NCBI RefSeq assembly: GCF_004359215.1
Contig: NC_090611.1
Coordinates: 5,852,665 to 5,880,146, forward strand
Reading direction: 5' to 3'
Length of the DNA stretch: 27,482 bases
Source of the DNA: Bremia lactucae
Taxonomy: Eukaryota > Oomycota > Peronosporomycetes > Peronosporales > Peronosporaceae
The notes beneath the pieces were generated by a model. The model ran no database searches and had not been told where the DNA came from. It worked only from the letters and a program-made list of their open reading frames with translations. Position numbers and translations under genes: made by a program. Each line of letters opens with the position of its first letter. Position 1 is the stretch's first letter. Positions 25,843 through 27,482 of the stretch are shown here, piece by piece.

Positions 25843-25884
25843 TTAGTCCGTCCAAAGACCACATATCTACCATCTAACAAAAAC

Positions 25885-26908
25885 ATGTTAGATGATAGTG
25901 GGAATACGCATCACGTTTCACGTGATAGCTACTCCTTTCTAAGTGACATAAAAAGGAGTGCGGTCGAACAAATGATGCCATCCTGTCCATGGTGTCCGGT
26001 TTGGACAGAGATGTCCTCCATTCAGCCATCGCCAAGTTTATACAACATGACCTTGACGAGGCGAAGGAGAAGGAGAAGGTAGCCTTGCTTTATCAGCAAC
26101 GCTCCTAACAGACAGAACGGTTAAGGTTACAACAGCCTGTACCTGGGATGACGCACACGCGTCGTCCCGAAACAAGTTGGGCGATGCCATAAGGGCTCGT
26201 CACATCGTCGACGAGCAAATGCAAGTCGCATTTGCTCAGTCAACTTTGCAGGTCGTGCCAAAACTTGGGCACAATGCCTTAAGTTGCGCGACCCATATGT
26301 CTTTGGGTCGCTAGAGGCTTTATAAGTTCGGCTCAAACAGACGTTTGAACCGCCTAGGGCTGAGCTCAGAGCTCAATCAGAGCTTCTGAAACTCAAGCAA
26401 GGAAGCGTGATGTTCAAGCTTATGCCCAGCACATACGACTCTTACCGAATTGTATCACGTACAACCCAGTTCATGAACACACGTTGATTACGGTGTTTAT
26501 GCAAGGTCTGACGGATGGTCCCGTATAGACCCACCTGTTCCGCTTGGAGCTGGATACGTTTAAAGAAGCAATATCCGTTGCGAAACAGGAGGACTTTCGC
26601 TTGAGACAGGATCAAGCTAGTTCGTATTGTTCTCCAAGACGACACGAGCTTGGAAGTCCAGAATCTATTGACCTCTCTTATGTCGAAAGTGAGGGACCTC
26701 GCTTTCGAACAATAAGGGATTGCAGAGTTGCAATCGCTGTCAAAAGTTAGGTCACTACGCTTATGAGTGTAGTGCCCCATGTTCAGTGCCGAGGGGTACT
26801 GAACGTATTTATAGACCGAATTCCAAAAAGGGCAACAGTCGCGGGTCCGACGTTGTTGCGAAATCGCAAGAGCAAGGTGGACCGCCAAAAAACGTTCGGG
26901 GTCAATAG
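25885..26908 (+). pseudogene. gag: Gag with capsid and zinc knuckle (element E3)
   Basis: ATG at 25885: MLDDSGNTHHVSRDSYSFLS, a frameshift, SAIAKFIQHDLDEAKEKEKV (coiled coil), ALLYQQRS, stop, then the capsid: KRDVQAYAQHIRLLPNCITY, NPVHEHTLITVFMQGLTDGP, TAG, THLFRLELDTFKEAISVAKQ, EDFRLRQDQASSYCSP, SYVESEGP. This is the usual Retrotrans_gag pattern. A one-base shift near 26700 leads to frame 26720-26908 with the knuckle CNRCQKLGHYAYEC (26729 onward) and a basic tail. TAG at 26906 ends it, 13 bases after a slippery heptamer. Less decayed than E1/E2 but not intact. Confidence 0.85.
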
Positions 26909-26923
26909 GGGCGCAACGCCCTA
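26887..26923 (+). promoter_or_regulatory. Putative -1 ribosomal frameshift signal, gag to pol
   Basis: Heptamer AAAAAAC at 26887-26893 is read A AAA AAC in the knuckle frame, the canonical X XXY YYZ form. Twelve bases on, TA-GGGCG (bulged G) pairs with CGCCCTA around loop CAA (26906-26923), overlapping the gag stop. The -1 frame from here is open through the protease. E2 keeps the stem. Confidence 0.6.
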
Positions 26924-27482
26924 CTGATCCAGCAACCTCAAGAGAATTTGCAAATCTCTTGACCAAATTTGCTCTAGACACACTAACATTATGTGTCTCT
27001 GCACCTGGTGATGCGGTATCCCACATCACCTTGAAATTAAAAGTGACAAATGATTTGTTACTCAGAGCCCTAGTGGATTGTGGAGCGTCGAATAACTTTA
27101 TTCGTCGCCAGTCACTAGAGGGTCGTAGGCTCAAATATGTTGAGCGCGACATCCCTCCAACGAGGATGACGGTGCGTCTAGCGACAGGCGCATCGATAAC
27201 AGTAATGAAACGCGTAGTGAAATTTCACTACACGTTAAGAAATTTACAGTATGATGATGATTTCATCGTACTGGATTTGGATGACAAATTTGATGTCATC
27301 CTAGGTTTACCTTGGCTCAGAAAATACGAGCCAAGGATCAGCTGGCAGCATCGATCCGTAAAGATGCCTGCCACTTGTTCATCAGATGGCCATCTGATGA
27401 ACGTCTTGGAGCGTCCACAAGCGTGTGGATGTACTACGAGTGAGTGCGATGGCCTCACTTGTGGTACGGTCGTTAGTACAAC
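26893..27482 (+). CDS. pol: Protease of element E3, open to window edge
   Basis: About 196 codons without a stop, continuing past the window. N-terminal part GSIGAQRPTDPATSREFANL, LTKFALDTLTLCVSAPGDAV, then ALVDCGASNNFIRRQSLEGR with the catalytic Asp at 27076-27078 (retropepsin D-C-G-A in place of D-S/T-G-A), MTVRLATGASITVMKRVV, YDDDFIVLDLDDKFDVILGL, PWLRKYEPRISWQHRSVKMP. Core motif ILGLPWL is intact. No start codon is needed if reached by -1 frameshift from gag. It is the only pol domain here with active-site and frame both intact, so E3 is the youngest or best kept element. A perfect 26 bp palindrome lies at 27377-27402. Confidence 0.88.
27377..27402. repeat. Perfect 26 bp palindrome in protease gene (E3)
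   Basis: GTTCATCAGATGG followed at once by CCATCTGATGAAC. It is within intact coding sequence (codons for SSDGHLMN). Homologue of 7949-7976 in M, where the third pair is C-G instead of T-A. Confidence 0.97.

Noticed and set aside
26442..27152. 236-codon minus-strand frame over E3
   Set aside because: The plus strand holds capsid, zinc knuckle and protease motifs in this interval; the minus frame matches nothing and is a composition shadow.

Overview
The window reads as repeat-rich eukaryotic DNA, most probably from an oomycete (Peronosporales: Phytophthora or a downy mildew). It is almost wholly made of decayed Ty3/gypsy LTR retrotransposons of the chromodomain type (chromoviruses), with motif wording familiar from oomycete elements (YFDD reverse transcriptase, VMADALSRRPDF RNase H end, DGQTERANR integrase, GPF/Y module, C-terminal chromodomain). 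I see no host gene, tRNA, rRNA or CRISPR array. Almost every reading frame is broken by stops or frameshifts, so most genes are listed as pseudogenes. The taxonomic call rests on recognising the elements, not on a marker gene.

Layout. A0 (+, 1-3218): end of pol (RT, RNase H), then a foreign gag fragment on the minus strand, then a long 3' LTR region. M (-, 3408 to about 9640): a complete but RT-less element. A 1.3 kb spacer follows that holds a 748 bp terminal-inverted-repeat element (9845-10592). E1 (+, 10969-17585) is a second RT-less element, head-to-head with M, so M and E1 form a giant inverted repeat. E2 (+, 17086-25408) is the fullest element (gag, PR, RT, RNase H, IN, GPF/Y, chromodomain) and shares its 5' LTR with the 3' LTR of E1. 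E3 (+, from 25409) starts right after the truncated 3' LTR of E2 and leaves the window in the protease gene, which is the best preserved coding stretch here.

How the parts work together: Gag packages the RNA, protease matures the polyprotein, RT/RNase H copy it, integrase with the chromodomain inserts it into chromatin. M and E1 lack RT and so would depend on another element.

Main observations beyond ordinary annotation: (1) short inverted repeats, often with 4-6 nt loops, occur all along these elements, in coding and LTR DNA; several keep their pairing between copies through compensating changes, and some have grown into perfect palindromes of up to 34 bp arms, including a conserved 26-28 bp palindrome inside the protease gene. 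(2) A reading frame antisense to the element, between chromodomain and 3' LTR, is recognisably the same protein in three copies. (3) A likely -1 frameshift site (A AAA AAC plus a stem) joins gag to pol in E3, and the E2 frames agree with it. (4) A piece of a second RT is inserted inside the RT of E2. All similarity statements are by eye; nothing was computed.
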